From positions 16,890 through 80,889 of the forward strand of contig CABRLN010000006.1 in NCBI GenBank assembly GCA_902471875.1: a stretch of DNA of 64,000 nucleotides. Reading direction: 5' to 3'. Origin of the DNA: an uncultured Clostridium sp. GTDB lineage: Bacteria; Bacillota; Clostridia; Oscillospirales; Acutalibacteraceae. Below the pieces are notes generated by a model. It searched no databases, had not been told where the DNA came from, and saw nothing but the letters and a program-made list of their open reading frames with translations. The translations under genes and the position numbers were made by a program. Of the stretch, positions 53,131 through 61,915 are shown piece by piece (the stretch's first letter is position 1; every line of letters starts with the position of its first letter).

Positions 53131-53607
53131 TTGGAAAACTGTATTTACTATAAATATATACAATCACCTATAGGCATACTTACTGTTATTTCTGACTGCA
53201 AAGGAATTTGCGGCATTACATTTGGTAAGTCAAACTGCATTAAAAACGCAGTATATAAATCCACCCCTATAATAGAACAAGCTATTATAGAACTTAATGA
53301 ATATTTCAGAGGTGATCGTAAGGTATTTGAAACACCTATAAGCTTGTACGGAACAGATTTTCAAAAAAAGGTGTGGCATTGTTTAACTACTATTGAATAT
53401 GGTCAAACAATGAGCTATAGTCAAGTTGCACAACTAGCAGGAAACAAAAAAGCTTGCAGAGCAGTAGGAATGGCTAACAACCGTAATCCTATTCCAATAA
53501 TAATACCTTGCCACCGTGTTATAGGCAAAAATGGTACACTTGTTGGCTATGGCGGAGGTATAGAAATAAAGAAATTTTTATTAAAACTTGAGGGATTAGA
53601 TATATAA
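53131..53607 (+). CDS. Methylated-DNA-protein-cysteine methyltransferase
   Basis: Suicide DNA repair enzyme that removes O6-alkyl groups from guanine. 158 residues with the active-site P-C-H-R-V motif (IIIPCHRVIGKNG), the upstream helix-turn-helix (MSYSQVAQLAGNKKACRAVGMANNRN is the recognition region) and the GYGGGIEIKKFLLKLEG end. The start is TTG at 53131, eight bases after GGAAG. It lacks the Ada regulatory domain, so it is an Ogt-type enzyme. 16 bases before the next gene. Confidence 0.94.
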   Translation: MENCIYYKYIQSPIGILTVISDCKGICGITFGKSNCIKNAVYKSTPIIEQAIIELNEYFRGDRKVFETPISLYGTDFQKKVWHCLTTIEYGQTMSYSQVAQLAGNKKACRAVGMANNRNPIPIIIPCHRVIGKNGTLVGYGGGIEIKKFLLKLEGLDI

Positions 53608-53623
53608 ATGGAAGTGGGTATAT

Positions 53624-54502
53624 ATGAATAATAACAATGATAAAAATTTTTCAAACAGGAATACATCAAATACATCTTACAATACAAATATGCCAACACA
53701 GGCTAATGTGCCTGTTATTGCAAATAACAGCAATGTACCACCGCAAGATAATGACATTAATAACCTTAAAAAAGTTATATTAGATAAATCAAACATTTAT
53801 AATCAACACCCTGTTAATAACACAAAAACTCACCAAGTAAAATATAATGAATCTGTACTTACAAAGCCTGATAAAAATTCTAACAAAATTATTATATCTA
53901 TCATTATGTTACTTATAATACTGTTACTGGTTGGTATAATTGGTTATACAATTACCTTAAGCAATAAAATTGCCAGTCAAGCGAAAACAAATGATAACTC
54001 AATTGGTGAAGATATTGGAAAAGCTGTTAGTGACTTCTTTAATAATATTTTTAGTGACGAAGATGAAATAATAAGCGGCAATATCCCTGCTGCAGCCGGT
54101 ACTGAACGAAGTTTGAATTCATTTGACGGCAATAGTAAAATAACCTTTTGTGACCCTGATGGCTATATTTTAGATGAAGTAGAAAGCATTGGAAATTATT
54201 ATAGCTATACAACAGAAAATGACCAATCTATTTTAAATATTGGATTTATTTACGGAACATCATTAAGTCAGTACGAAAGATACAAAGAATTTTATGAAGA
54301 CTACACAACAACCTCGTTTAATTCGCATCTCGGCAATGTAAGCATTATTCAAACAGAAAGCAGTCTTACCAATTACATAGCATTTGTTGATATAACAGAC
54401 CATACGTCTGTTATTATTACAGTTATAGCAGATGGTAATATGGAAACCACCGACGCCTTATATGATATACAGTCGGTAATAAACAGCATAACAATTAAAT
54501 AA
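53624..54502 (+). CDS. Single-pass membrane protein with Asn-rich cytoplasmic tail
   Basis: 292 residues. The first 85 are disordered and Asn-rich (MNNNNDKNFSNRNTSNTS), then one membrane helix (about 89-112, IIISIIMLLIILLLVGIIGY) and an extracytoplasmic domain (about 160-292) with mixed alpha/beta pattern, unknown family. Asn-rich tails recur in this genome (S3 tail, the 60-residue NNNQ protein). It lies 16 bases after the ogt-like gene, so it is cotranscribed although no functional link is obvious. Confidence 0.72.
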   Translation: MNNNNDKNFSNRNTSNTSYNTNMPTQANVPVIANNSNVPPQDNDINNLKKVILDKSNIYNQHPVNNTKTHQVKYNESVLTKPDKNSNKIIISIIMLLIILLLVGIIGYTITLSNKIASQAKTNDNSIGEDIGKAVSDFFNNIFSDEDEIISGNIPAAAGTERSLNSFDGNSKITFCDPDGYILDEVESIGNYYSYTTENDQSILNIGFIYGTSLSQYERYKEFYEDYTTTSFNSHLGNVSIIQTESSLTNYIAFVDITDHTSVIITVIADGNMETTDALYDIQSVINSITIK

Positions 54503-54564
54503 ATAAAAGACATTTTGACAAAAGCAACTACAACATTTATAAACTAATAAAAGCAAAATAGCAT

Positions 54565-54601
54565 AAAACGGGATGACATTTTTGTTAAGTCACCCCGTTT
54601 T
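54565..54601. terminator. Bidirectional intrinsic terminator
   Basis: A 13-bp stem with one mismatch (54565-54577 with 54589-54601) and A/T flanks, between converging genes. Confidence 0.85.
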
Positions 54602-54603
54602 TG

Positions 54604-55818
54604 TTATTTTATTAAATTCATTTCTGTTAATACCTTACGGTAACAATCAATTACATACTGTACGTCCTCGTCTGTGAGTTTAGTATGAAGCGGAAGTGTA
54701 ATTTCATTCTTAAAATGAGCATAAGCATTCGGATAGTCATTAATATCAAACCCCATATCTTTATATGCCGTCATCATAGGCAAGGGTTTAAAATGAACAT
54801 TACATGCTACCCCCAAGTCTGCCATTCTGTTAATAATTTCATTACGCTCTCTGTGACCAATATTCGGCACTCGTGTAAGATAAATATGACAGCTGGTTAC
54901 AAAATCTTTATTTACATGATGCAAATATCCAACACCCATATCATCCATAGCAGCATCATACATTTTTATAATGTCACAGCGCCTGCCTTGAATTTCTTTA
55001 AATCTTTTCAACTGTACAAGTGCTATTGACGCTTGTATATCAGTCATATTACATTTGTAACCTGGTATTACAATATCATATTCCCAAGAGCCTGCAAGAT
55101 TTTTATGCAGGGCGTCCTTAGTTTGACCATGAAGAGAAAACAGCATATACTGGTTATAAAGCCAGTCATTATCCAAACCGTCAACATCACGCCAAGTAGC
55201 AATACCGCCTTCGGCCGCTGTAATTGTTTTAACCGCATGAAGCGAAAATGCTGTAAAGTCAGCTACACTACCGCTCATTACACCGTGTAAACTTGAACCA
55301 AAACCATGGGCAGAATCAGAAAGAACTATAACTCGATTATATAATCTTTGAATATCATTATTAGCTTTAAAAAGATGCTTTTTGCTTTCAACTGCCTTAA
55401 AAACACCATCATAGTCACACATTTTACCGGCAATGTCCACAGGTATTACAGCCTTTGTTTTTTCGGTAATTGCTTCTGCAACCTTTTCAGGGTCAATTAA
55501 AAATGATTCTGCAGATGTATCTACCATTATAATTTTAGCACCAACATGTGCAATAGCTGCTGCACTGGCTGTATAAGTATAGGCAGAAACTATAACCTCG
55601 TCCCCTTTGCCAATACCAAGAATACGCAAGGTAAGCTCTAATGCAGCCGTACAAGAACCCAAGGCTACAGCCCTTGAGGTCCCAAATACTTTTGCAACCT
55701 CAGCTTCAAATTTTTTTGTTTTAGGTCCTGTTGTTATCCATCCTGAACGCAGAGTGTCTGCAACTTCTGTAATTTCTTCTTCAGTAATATCAGGCGGAGA
55801 AAAAGGAATACTCCTCAT
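54604..55818 (-). CDS. DegT/DnrJ/EryC1-type sugar aminotransferase
   Basis: 404 residues. PLP enzyme of the DegT family: FSPPDITEEEITEVADTLRSGWITTG start, the GSCTAALELTLRILGI helix, DSAHGFGSS near the PLP Asp, and the Schiff-base Lys in FSLHAVKTITAAEGG. These enzymes add an amino group to nucleotide-linked keto sugars. No other sugar biosynthesis gene lies beside it, which is unusual for the family. It has its own promoter, which faces that of the radical SAM gene. Confidence 0.93.
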   Translation of the reverse strand: MRSIPFSPPDITEEEITEVADTLRSGWITTGPKTKKFEAEVAKVFGTSRAVALGSCTAALELTLRILGIGKGDEVIVSAYTYTASAAAIAHVGAKIIMVDTSAESFLIDPEKVAEAITEKTKAVIPVDIAGKMCDYDGVFKAVESKKHLFKANNDIQRLYNRVIVLSDSAHGFGSSLHGVMSGSVADFTAFSLHAVKTITAAEGGIATWRDVDGLDNDWLYNQYMLFSLHGQTKDALHKNLAGSWEYDIVIPGYKCNMTDIQASIALVQLKRFKEIQGRRCDIIKMYDAAMDDMGVGYLHHVNKDFVTSCHIYLTRVPNIGHRERNEIINRMADLGVACNVHFKPLPMMTAYKDMGFDINDYPNAYAHFKNEITLPLHTKLTDEDVQYVIDCYRKVLTEMNLIK

Positions 55819-55908
55819 ATTACAAGCTCCTTATTCACGTTAAAAATTAATATTTAAAATTTAAATTATAAACGAACTAATAAACACAAAATAATTCATT
55901 TTGTTTCA

Positions 55909-55937
55909 ATTCTAGCATACCACACCTTTAAAGTCAA
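55909..55937 (-). promoter_or_regulatory. Promoter of the DegT-family gene
   Basis: TTGACT (55932-55937), 17 bases, TAGAAT (55909-55914) on the minus strand. A plus-strand TATAAT at 55950-55955 serves the divergent radical SAM gene. Confidence 0.7.
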
Positions 55938-55986
55938 TTATCTTTATGGTATAATATCCCTTATTAATAAAAATTTAACTTATCAG

Positions 55987-56904
55987 ATGAGAAAAAATAT
56001 GGGATTTTATTCTGCCAATCAATTCTATAAATCTTTTTTTGGAAGTAAAGTATATAAAATTTCTGTAAACGGAGGTATGACCTGCCCAAACCGCGACGGC
56101 AAATTAGGAACAGAAGGCTGTATATTTTGCAGCAGCAGTGGTTCGGGTGATTTTTCGCCTGTAAGTACACTTTCAATAAGCAAACAAATTGAAAATTCTA
56201 TTGAGAGGGTACGAAGTAAAATAAAAGAAAATAAATTTATTGCCTATTTTCAGTCATTTACAAATACATACGCACCTGTTTCATATTTGGAAAAAATATT
56301 TATGCAGGCAATAAACAATCCTAAAATAGTAGCCCTTTCCATAGGCACACGTCCTGATTGTTTACCACCTGAAATACTTATATTACTAGAAAAATTAAAC
56401 CAAATTAAACCTGTATTTGTAGAGCTAGGGCTGCAAACAATACATCAAAAAACGGCTGATTATATAAACAGGTGCTATACACTGCAAATTTTTGATAATG
56501 CCGTTAAAAATTTAAAACATATAGGTATAAATGTAATAGTTCATGTAATTATAGGTTTACCTTTTGAAACTGAAGATATGATTTACAAAACTGTCAATTA
56601 TGTGGGAAAAAGCGGAGCCAATGGCATTAAGCTACAGCTTTTACATATACTTGACGGTACTAAATTGGCAGAATACTATAAGCAAGGATTATTCACTACT
56701 CTTACATTAGAACAATATACAAATATTATTTGTAAATGTATTCAAATAATCCCTAAACATATGGTTATACATCGTATTACAGGTGACGGACCAAAAAAAC
56801 TTTTAATTGCCCCACAGTGGAGCAGCAATAAAAAGTTGGTACTAAATACAATAAACAAAGCTATAAATGACAGAAACATTCAACAAGGCAGTATAATTTA
56901 TTAG
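55987..56904 (+). CDS. TIGR01212-family radical SAM protein
   Basis: 305 residues. Residues 20-50 hold the family cluster motif: KISVNGGMTCPNRDG, then GCIFCSSSGSGDF, giving a Cys, then C-x2-C. The radical SAM barrel follows (FQSFTNTYAP, LSIGTRPDCLP, VELGLQTIHQKT, HVIIGLPFE). Members (YtqA in Bacillus) have no settled function; some related proteins act on tRNA or on wall or lipid precursors. The ATG at 55987 has a poor ribosome site, and a second ATG at 55999 (MGFYSANQ) is the alternative start. Confidence 0.88.
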   Translation: MRKNMGFYSANQFYKSFFGSKVYKISVNGGMTCPNRDGKLGTEGCIFCSSSGSGDFSPVSTLSISKQIENSIERVRSKIKENKFIAYFQSFTNTYAPVSYLEKIFMQAINNPKIVALSIGTRPDCLPPEILILLEKLNQIKPVFVELGLQTIHQKTADYINRCYTLQIFDNAVKNLKHIGINVIVHVIIGLPFETEDMIYKTVNYVGKSGANGIKLQLLHILDGTKLAEYYKQGLFTTLTLEQYTNIICKCIQIIPKHMVIHRITGDGPKKLLIAPQWSSNKKLVLNTINKAINDRNIQQGSIIY

Positions 56905-56982
56905 CTATAATTTGCAAAAACTCTTTATTTTTTTTGCTTATGTGTTATAATTTATGTATTCTTGATATTAGGAGGAAAATTT

Positions 56983-57150
56983 ATGGAGCCTCAAGACTAT
57001 GTTGTAAAAGACATAAAAGGTGAATATGCAATTTTAGAAAATTTATCAAGCAAAGCTGAATTGATAATTGCAATGGCACTTTTACCATTAAGCATTGACA
57101 TTGGTACAAAGCTTCATTATGAAAATCTTGAATATAAAATAATAAAATAA
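56983..57150 (+). CDS. DUF3006-like small protein
   Basis: 55 residues from the ATG at 56983, seven bases after AGGAGGA. The pattern VVKDIKGEYAILENLSSKAE, then LLPLSIDIGTKLHYEN resembles DUF3006 (a small beta-barrel family whose members read DRIEGDxAVLE). Function unknown. It lies just before the KtrB gene and could be the first gene of that operon. Confidence 0.65.
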   Translation: MEPQDYVVKDIKGEYAILENLSSKAELIIAMALLPLSIDIGTKLHYENLEYKIIK

Positions 57151-57180
57151 TTATATTTATATTAATAAAAATAGAAAAGG

Positions 57181-58554
57181 GTGTTTAATATAATAGATCT
57201 TTTTCACAAAGCTCGTAAAAGGCTCTTACAGATGCCTCCCATGCGAGTAATTTTCTTAGGATTTCTGCTTATTATTTTACTTGGTGCGGTTCTTCTTATG
57301 TTGCCTGTTTCTTCAGCTACAGGACAATTTACTAATTTTTTAGATTCTTTTTTTACCTCAACTTCGGCAACCTGTGTAACAGGACTTGTCAGGTTTGACA
57401 CATACAGTCATTGGTCTTGGTTTGGAAAAGCCGTAATACTTTGCCTTATTCAAATAGGAGGTCTTGGCTTTATGACAATGGCTATTTCGATTATTGCTCT
57501 TACAAAAATGAGAATCGGCATAGCTACCAGATTTGTTTTGCAAAATTCTATTTCTGCCCCACAGGTAGGAGGTATTGTAAAACTTACTAAAAGGATATTT
57601 TTAGGAACTGCTATTATAGAAAGCTGCGGTGCAGCACTGCTGTCTGTTTATTTTATACCTAAACTGGGTGTTTTAAAAGGTATAGTATATTCAATTTTTC
57701 ACTCAGTATCAGCTTTTTGTAATGCCGGGTTTGACCTTATGGGCTACCGAGAACAGTTTGCCTCGTTAAAATATCAATCAGGCGACTGGTATTTTAACAT
57801 AATAATAATGGCCCTTATTATCATAGGCGGTTTAGGTTTTGTAGTGTGGTTTGACCTTATTGATACAAAATTTAAGATAAAAAAACTAAGGCTGCAAAGC
57901 AAACTGGTTTTAACTGTAAGCGGAGTTTTAATTATACTTGGTACAGCAGCAATTTACTTATTTGAGCTAAACGGATCTCTGTATCAAAATATGTCGTTTA
58001 GCGAAAAAATGTTAGCGTCACTTTTTCAGTCAGTGTCAGCAAGAACAGCAGGCTTTAATTCTGTAGATTTAGCAGCTCTAACCGAGCCCAGCATATGCAT
58101 GATGATATGCCTGATGTTTATAGGCGGTTCAACAGGTTCAACAGCAGGCGGTTTAAAAACAACCACATTTTCTGTACTGGTATTAAGCATATTTTCAACG
58201 GTACGTCGAAAAAAAGATCTTGAAGCATATGGCAGAAGGCTTGAAGAAGGCATAGGTAGAACAGCAGCATGTATATTTACATTATATATTGTTACTGTAC
58301 TTATCTCAGCAATGGTTGTTGCAAATATTGAAAATGTTTCAATACTGGAAGCTATGTTCGAGTGTGTTTCAGCAATTGCAACTGTAGGTCTAACATTAGG
58401 TATAACAACTCAAGTTGGAGCAGCTACAGAAATTATTTTAATTATACTTATGATGTTAGGCAGAATAGGTTCTGTAACAGTGCTGTTGGCACTATTTTCA
58501 GATAAAGGAAAAATTATTTCAAAGCACGCACAGGAAAAAATACAAATTGGTTAA
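57181..58554 (+). CDS. ktrB: Trk/Ktr-type potassium uptake channel subunit KtrB
   Basis: 457 residues, eight predicted membrane helices in four M1-P-M2 units. The first pore loop is visible as TSTSATCVTGL, others as SVSAFCNAGFDLMG, SVSARTAGFNSVDL and CVSAIATVGLTLG, each with the single filter glycine (TGL, AGF, AGF, VGL). The paired RCK gene 11 bases later makes a Ktr system, which moves K+ (often with Na+). The start is a GTG at 57181 with AAAAGG immediately before it, so the true start is uncertain. Confidence 0.92.
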   Translation: MFNIIDLFHKARKRLLQMPPMRVIFLGFLLIILLGAVLLMLPVSSATGQFTNFLDSFFTSTSATCVTGLVRFDTYSHWSWFGKAVILCLIQIGGLGFMTMAISIIALTKMRIGIATRFVLQNSISAPQVGGIVKLTKRIFLGTAIIESCGAALLSVYFIPKLGVLKGIVYSIFHSVSAFCNAGFDLMGYREQFASLKYQSGDWYFNIIIMALIIIGGLGFVVWFDLIDTKFKIKKLRLQSKLVLTVSGVLIILGTAAIYLFELNGSLYQNMSFSEKMLASLFQSVSARTAGFNSVDLAALTEPSICMMICLMFIGGSTGSTAGGLKTTTFSVLVLSIFSTVRRKKDLEAYGRRLEEGIGRTAACIFTLYIVTVLISAMVVANIENVSILEAMFECVSAIATVGLTLGITTQVGAATEIILIILMMLGRIGSVTVLLALFSDKGKIISKHAQEKIQIG

Positions 58555-58565
58555 GGAGAAGAACA

Positions 58566-59213
58566 ATGAAATCAATTTTAATTATTGGACTGGGCAGGTT
58601 TGGCTCTATAATGGCTGAACGCCTTGAAAATGAAGGTAATACTGTACTGGGTGTAGATATAAGCGAAAAAAGAGCAGATGACGCTGTTAGCTTTTTAAGA
58701 AATATCCAAATAGGTGACGCTACAGACGAACGCTTTATAGATTCTTTAGGCGTTTCAAACTTTGACGTTTGTGTTGTAGCCGTAGGCGGCGAAAGCTTTC
58801 AGACCGTATTAGAGGTTACTGTACTTTTAAAGGATTACGGTGCTAAATTTATTCTAGCAAGAGCAAACAGAGATGTTCATGAAAAGCTGTTGCTTAGAAA
58901 CGGTGCAGATTATGTGGTATGTGCCGATCGTGAGGCAGCTGAGCGTCTTGCCGTAAAATACGGAAAGAAAAATGTATTTGATTATATTGAACTTACGGAG
59001 GAATATGGTTTATATGAAATTCCTGTACCTGAGTCTTGGCTTGGAAAAACCATTTCACAGGTTGATGTTCGTTCTAAATATAATGTAAATATTGTTGCTA
59101 CTAAATCCGGCTGCAATATCCGCCCTACCATTACACCTGATTATATTTTTAATCAAAGTGAAAATCTTATGATAATGGGTACTGACAATGTTATAAGAAA
59201 ATTTTTAAAATAA
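58566..59213 (+). CDS. ktrA: Ktr potassium-uptake regulatory subunit (RCK)
   Basis: 215 residues. N-terminal RCK_N Rossmann domain (GLGRFGS, GVDISEKRADD, GDATDERF, DVCVVAVG, FILARANRD) binds ATP/ADP or NAD, and the C-terminal RCK_C domain (about 140-215, YEIPVPESWLGKTISQVDVRSKYNVNIV) often binds c-di-AMP. Octameric rings of this protein gate KtrB. Ribosome site AAGGAG, coupled to ktrB. Confidence 0.93.
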   Translation: MKSILIIGLGRFGSIMAERLENEGNTVLGVDISEKRADDAVSFLRNIQIGDATDERFIDSLGVSNFDVCVVAVGGESFQTVLEVTVLLKDYGAKFILARANRDVHEKLLLRNGADYVVCADREAAERLAVKYGKKNVFDYIELTEEYGLYEIPVPESWLGKTISQVDVRSKYNVNIVATKSGCNIRPTITPDYIFNQSENLMIMGTDNVIRKFLK

Positions 59214-59301
59214 TACAAATAAAATATTAATACCTGTTTAAAATTGTATAATATTTGCTCAGAAATTTTATACTATATAAAATATTTTTGTTTCATAAAG
59301 A

Positions 59302-59331
59302 GGGGGAGGGCACTAAAAAGTGACCTCCCCC
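59302..59331. terminator. Intrinsic terminator, convergent
   Basis: GGGGGAGG/CCTCCCCC (59302-59309 with 59324-59331) with an inner CACT/AGTG and a T run on the plus strand, between ktrA and nadA. Confidence 0.8.
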
Positions 59332-59426
59332 CTTTTATCTTTATACAAATTTTTTCTATTTTATTTAAACATAGATTGAAAACAAGATAAGTTTTTATAA
59401 CATATTTTTAATTGCTTTATAGCGCA

Positions 59427-60341
59427 TTATCCCAGTTCAATCATTTTGTCAATGCACTTTCTTGCTTTCGTCATTGTTTCATCATCAAGAGTAATTTCTT
59501 CACCGCCGTTGCCCGCAACAATATTATAAACATCAACAAGAGTAGTTGACTTCATATTAGGACAAATAAGATCTTTCGAAAGAGGATAAAACCTTTTATC
59601 TGGACATTCGTAAGCTAAATGTTCAGCAATGCTTATTTCTGTACCAATTATAAATTCTTTTTTGTCAGACTCTTTGGCATAATTCATAATGGCAGAAGTT
59701 GAACCTACAAAGTCAGCATACGCCACAACACTTGGTGTACATTCAGGATGCACCAGCATTTGGGCATTAGGGTACATTTCTTTTGCTTTTTTTGCATCTG
59801 TAACAGATATCCTTGCATGAATAGGACATCCACCCTGCAACAGCTTAATATTTTTTTCAGGCACTTGCTTTGCAACATAACTGCCTAAATTACAGTCAGG
59901 AATAAATAAAATATTTTTTTCAGGCAAATTTTTTACTATTTTAACAGCAGATGATGATGTAACACAGACATCACAGACAGTTTTAAGGTCTGTAGTTGTA
60001 TTTATGTAAGCAACCACTGTATAGTCAGGGTTTTGCTTTTTAACCCCTTCAATAAACTCCTTATCCATTTGTTCTGCCATAGGACATCCTGCAACAGAGT
60101 TAGAAAGATAGACTGTTTTTTCAGGTGAAAGCAACTTTACAGTTTCTGCCATAAAGCGAACGCCACACATTATAACAGTTTTGTTTGGTGCTTTTTCAGC
60201 CATTACACTAAGCTGGAATGAGTCACCTGTAAAATCGGCAATTTCTACAATTTCTCTTGCCTGATAGCTATGTGCTAAAATACAAATATCTTTTTCTTTC
60301 TTTAAACGGATAATCTCCTGCTGTAGCTCATACATATTCAT
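59427..60341 (-). CDS. nadA: Quinolinate synthase
   Basis: 304 residues. Condenses iminoaspartate with dihydroxyacetone phosphate to quinolinate, a precursor of NAD. Marks: ILAHSYQ near the N-terminus, IMCGVRFMAETVKLL (first cluster Cys), SSSA, QGGCPIHARI (second) and LICPNMKSTTL (third), the three ligands of the 4Fe-4S cluster. The start is the ATG at 60341, one base after the hydE stop; the upstream in-frame start at 60365 overlaps hydE. No nadB or nadC in the window. Confidence 0.95.
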   Translation of the reverse strand: MNMYELQQEIIRLKKEKDICILAHSYQAREIVEIADFTGDSFQLSVMAEKAPNKTVIMCGVRFMAETVKLLSPEKTVYLSNSVAGCPMAEQMDKEFIEGVKKQNPDYTVVAYINTTTDLKTVCDVCVTSSSAVKIVKNLPEKNILFIPDCNLGSYVAKQVPEKNIKLLQGGCPIHARISVTDAKKAKEMYPNAQMLVHPECTPSVVAYADFVGSTSAIMNYAKESDKKEFIIGTEISIAEHLAYECPDKRFYPLSKDLICPNMKSTTLVDVYNIVAGNGGEEITLDDETMTKARKCIDKMIELG

Positions 60342-60342
60342 A

Positions 60343-61392
60343 TCAATAAATCTCCTTTTTAACATCTCCTACAGCTGTTACAATTTGGTAACCTGCTGAT
60401 TTAACACGGTGTTCCAAACAACTGCGGCATTGTGCAGATTCTTCTGCTGTACAAATTTTGTTTTCGTAAAGATCGTACAGCTTTCTTACTCTTACCGGCG
60501 ATAGATTAGGCATTACTACGTTTGCACCCGCTTTTAGACCCAGCTCTCTACCCTGCGGATTAATTGTTCCCAAAGCCGTGGTAGCCGGAATAAGTGCATA
60601 CGGAAACATTAACCTTAAAATTGAAATTAACCGCAGTGTAAGCTCTAAACTTCCGCTTTTAAAATTTCTAAAGGGTGTTTCAAAGTGAGTAATATATGGT
60701 CCAATGCCTATCATATGTGGCTTTAACTGCTGTAAAAACCTTAAATCTTCTATTATATTTTCAGTAGTTTGGTATGGCGAGCCTACCATAAATCCAGAAC
60801 CAACCTGATAGCCAATTTCTTTTAAATTAAACAAGCATTTTTTACGATTATTTAAACTCATACTGCTTGGGTGCAGTTTACTGTAGTGAAAACGATTTGC
60901 AGTTTCGTGCCTCAATAAATATCGCCTTGCACCTGCGCTAAAGTAAGACCTGTAGCTTGCTTTTGACTTTTCGCCTATGGAAAGTGTAACAGCACAGTCG
61001 GGGTATTCACTGCGTATGTTATATATAATATCACAAATAACGCTGTCAGTAAAATATAAATCCTCTCCGCCTTGTAAAACAAAGGTACGAAAACCCAAGC
61101 TATACCCTTCTGCACAGCACTGCAAAATATCTGCTTTACTTAACCTATACCTTTTTGCATTACCATTACTGCGTCGTATACCGCAATAGAAGCAGTCATT
61201 TTTACAATAATTTGTAAATTCAATAAGCCCTCTTATATAAACATTGTTGCCGTAATACAGCTTTCGCACATTGTCAGCTGTTTCATACAACAGTCTATCA
61301 TATTTGTTAGTTTGTAAAAGCTGAAAAAACTGACTGCTGTTAAGATTTTTATTATCTTTAAGCGATATAACAGTTTGCTGTGAAATTTCCAT
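60343..61392 (-). CDS. hydE: FeFe-hydrogenase maturase HydE (radical SAM)
   Basis: 349 residues. Radical SAM cluster motif C-x3-C-x2-C in EFTNYCKNDCFYCGIRRSN, then RYRLSKADILQCC, GFRTFVLQGGED and TLSIGEKSKASYR, matching HydE, which helps build the 2Fe subcluster of FeFe-hydrogenases. Later CxxC-type cysteines (CRSCLEHR) fit the second cluster. hydF and hydG are not here, so the maturases are scattered. A BioB or PylB relative is less likely. The operon continues into nadA. A leader with a terminator precedes it. Confidence 0.9.
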   Translation of the reverse strand: MEISQQTVISLKDNKNLNSSQFFQLLQTNKYDRLLYETADNVRKLYYGNNVYIRGLIEFTNYCKNDCFYCGIRRSNGNAKRYRLSKADILQCCAEGYSLGFRTFVLQGGEDLYFTDSVICDIIYNIRSEYPDCAVTLSIGEKSKASYRSYFSAGARRYLLRHETANRFHYSKLHPSSMSLNNRKKCLFNLKEIGYQVGSGFMVGSPYQTTENIIEDLRFLQQLKPHMIGIGPYITHFETPFRNFKSGSLELTLRLISILRLMFPYALIPATTALGTINPQGRELGLKAGANVVMPNLSPVRVRKLYDLYENKICTAEESAQCRSCLEHRVKSAGYQIVTAVGDVKKEIY

Positions 61393-61460
61393 TAGTGTTC
61401 ACTCCAAACAGGTAATGCCTTTTTAACATTAACATAATATGTAATATAAATATTAACATT

Positions 61461-61494
61461 AAAAAAGATACCGACACTGTAAAACAGCGTCGGT
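61461..61494 (-). terminator. Leader terminator before hydE
   Basis: An 11-bp stem with one G-T pair (61470-61480 with 61484-61494), a three-base loop, and TTTTTT on the minus strand (61461-61466), about 70 bases before the hydE start codon. Confidence 0.82.
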
Positions 61495-61681
61495 TCGGCG
61501 TATAAATTCCTGCAATCCTTCTTGCAAACAATGTAAGACTAACTTCAAATTAAAATATAAAACATATTTAAAATCAGTACAAAAAACACATTGGTATTAT
61601 GCCGAACACTGTATTTATAAAGCACCTTTAATTAAGCAAAGCTTTGATTTTATCAAACATAAATTCCTATGTATTTAATAC
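61495..61681 (-). promoter_or_regulatory. Possible attenuator leader of hydE-nadA
   Basis: The transcript from the promoter runs about 190 nt before the terminator. GTTCGGC (RNA from 61601-61607) is complementary to GCCGAAC (61493-61499), and adjacent ACAG/CTGT could extend the pairing into the terminator's 5' arm, giving a competing antiterminator. No known aptamer recognised. Confidence 0.45.
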
Positions 61682-61687
61682 ATCTAA

Positions 61688-61716
61688 ATGATACACGATA
61701 CCCCTTGCTTTGTCAA
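61688..61716 (-). promoter_or_regulatory. Promoter of the hydE-nadA operon
   Basis: TTGACA (61711-61716), 17 bases, TATCAT (61688-61693) on the minus strand. Confidence 0.78.
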
Positions 61717-61786
61717 GACAGATTATCCTTAGTATAATAATACTGTATTATTTTTATGTAATTTACATAAAAAACTAAAAGAATTG

Positions 61787-61814
61787 TTGACGGAACATCA
61801 AGTTAGTTTATAAT
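61787..61814 (+). promoter_or_regulatory. Promoter of cysE
   Basis: TTGACG (61787-61792), 16 bases, TATAAT (61809-61814), about 100 bases before the start codon. Confidence 0.72.
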
Positions 61815-61915
61815 ATTAAGTACATAGTATTTTAAGAAGCAATATATTTAAAAAAATATATGCTGACAAGTGCTATACTTATAAATCAAATTAATTCTTT
61901 TAAGAGGTGATAAAA

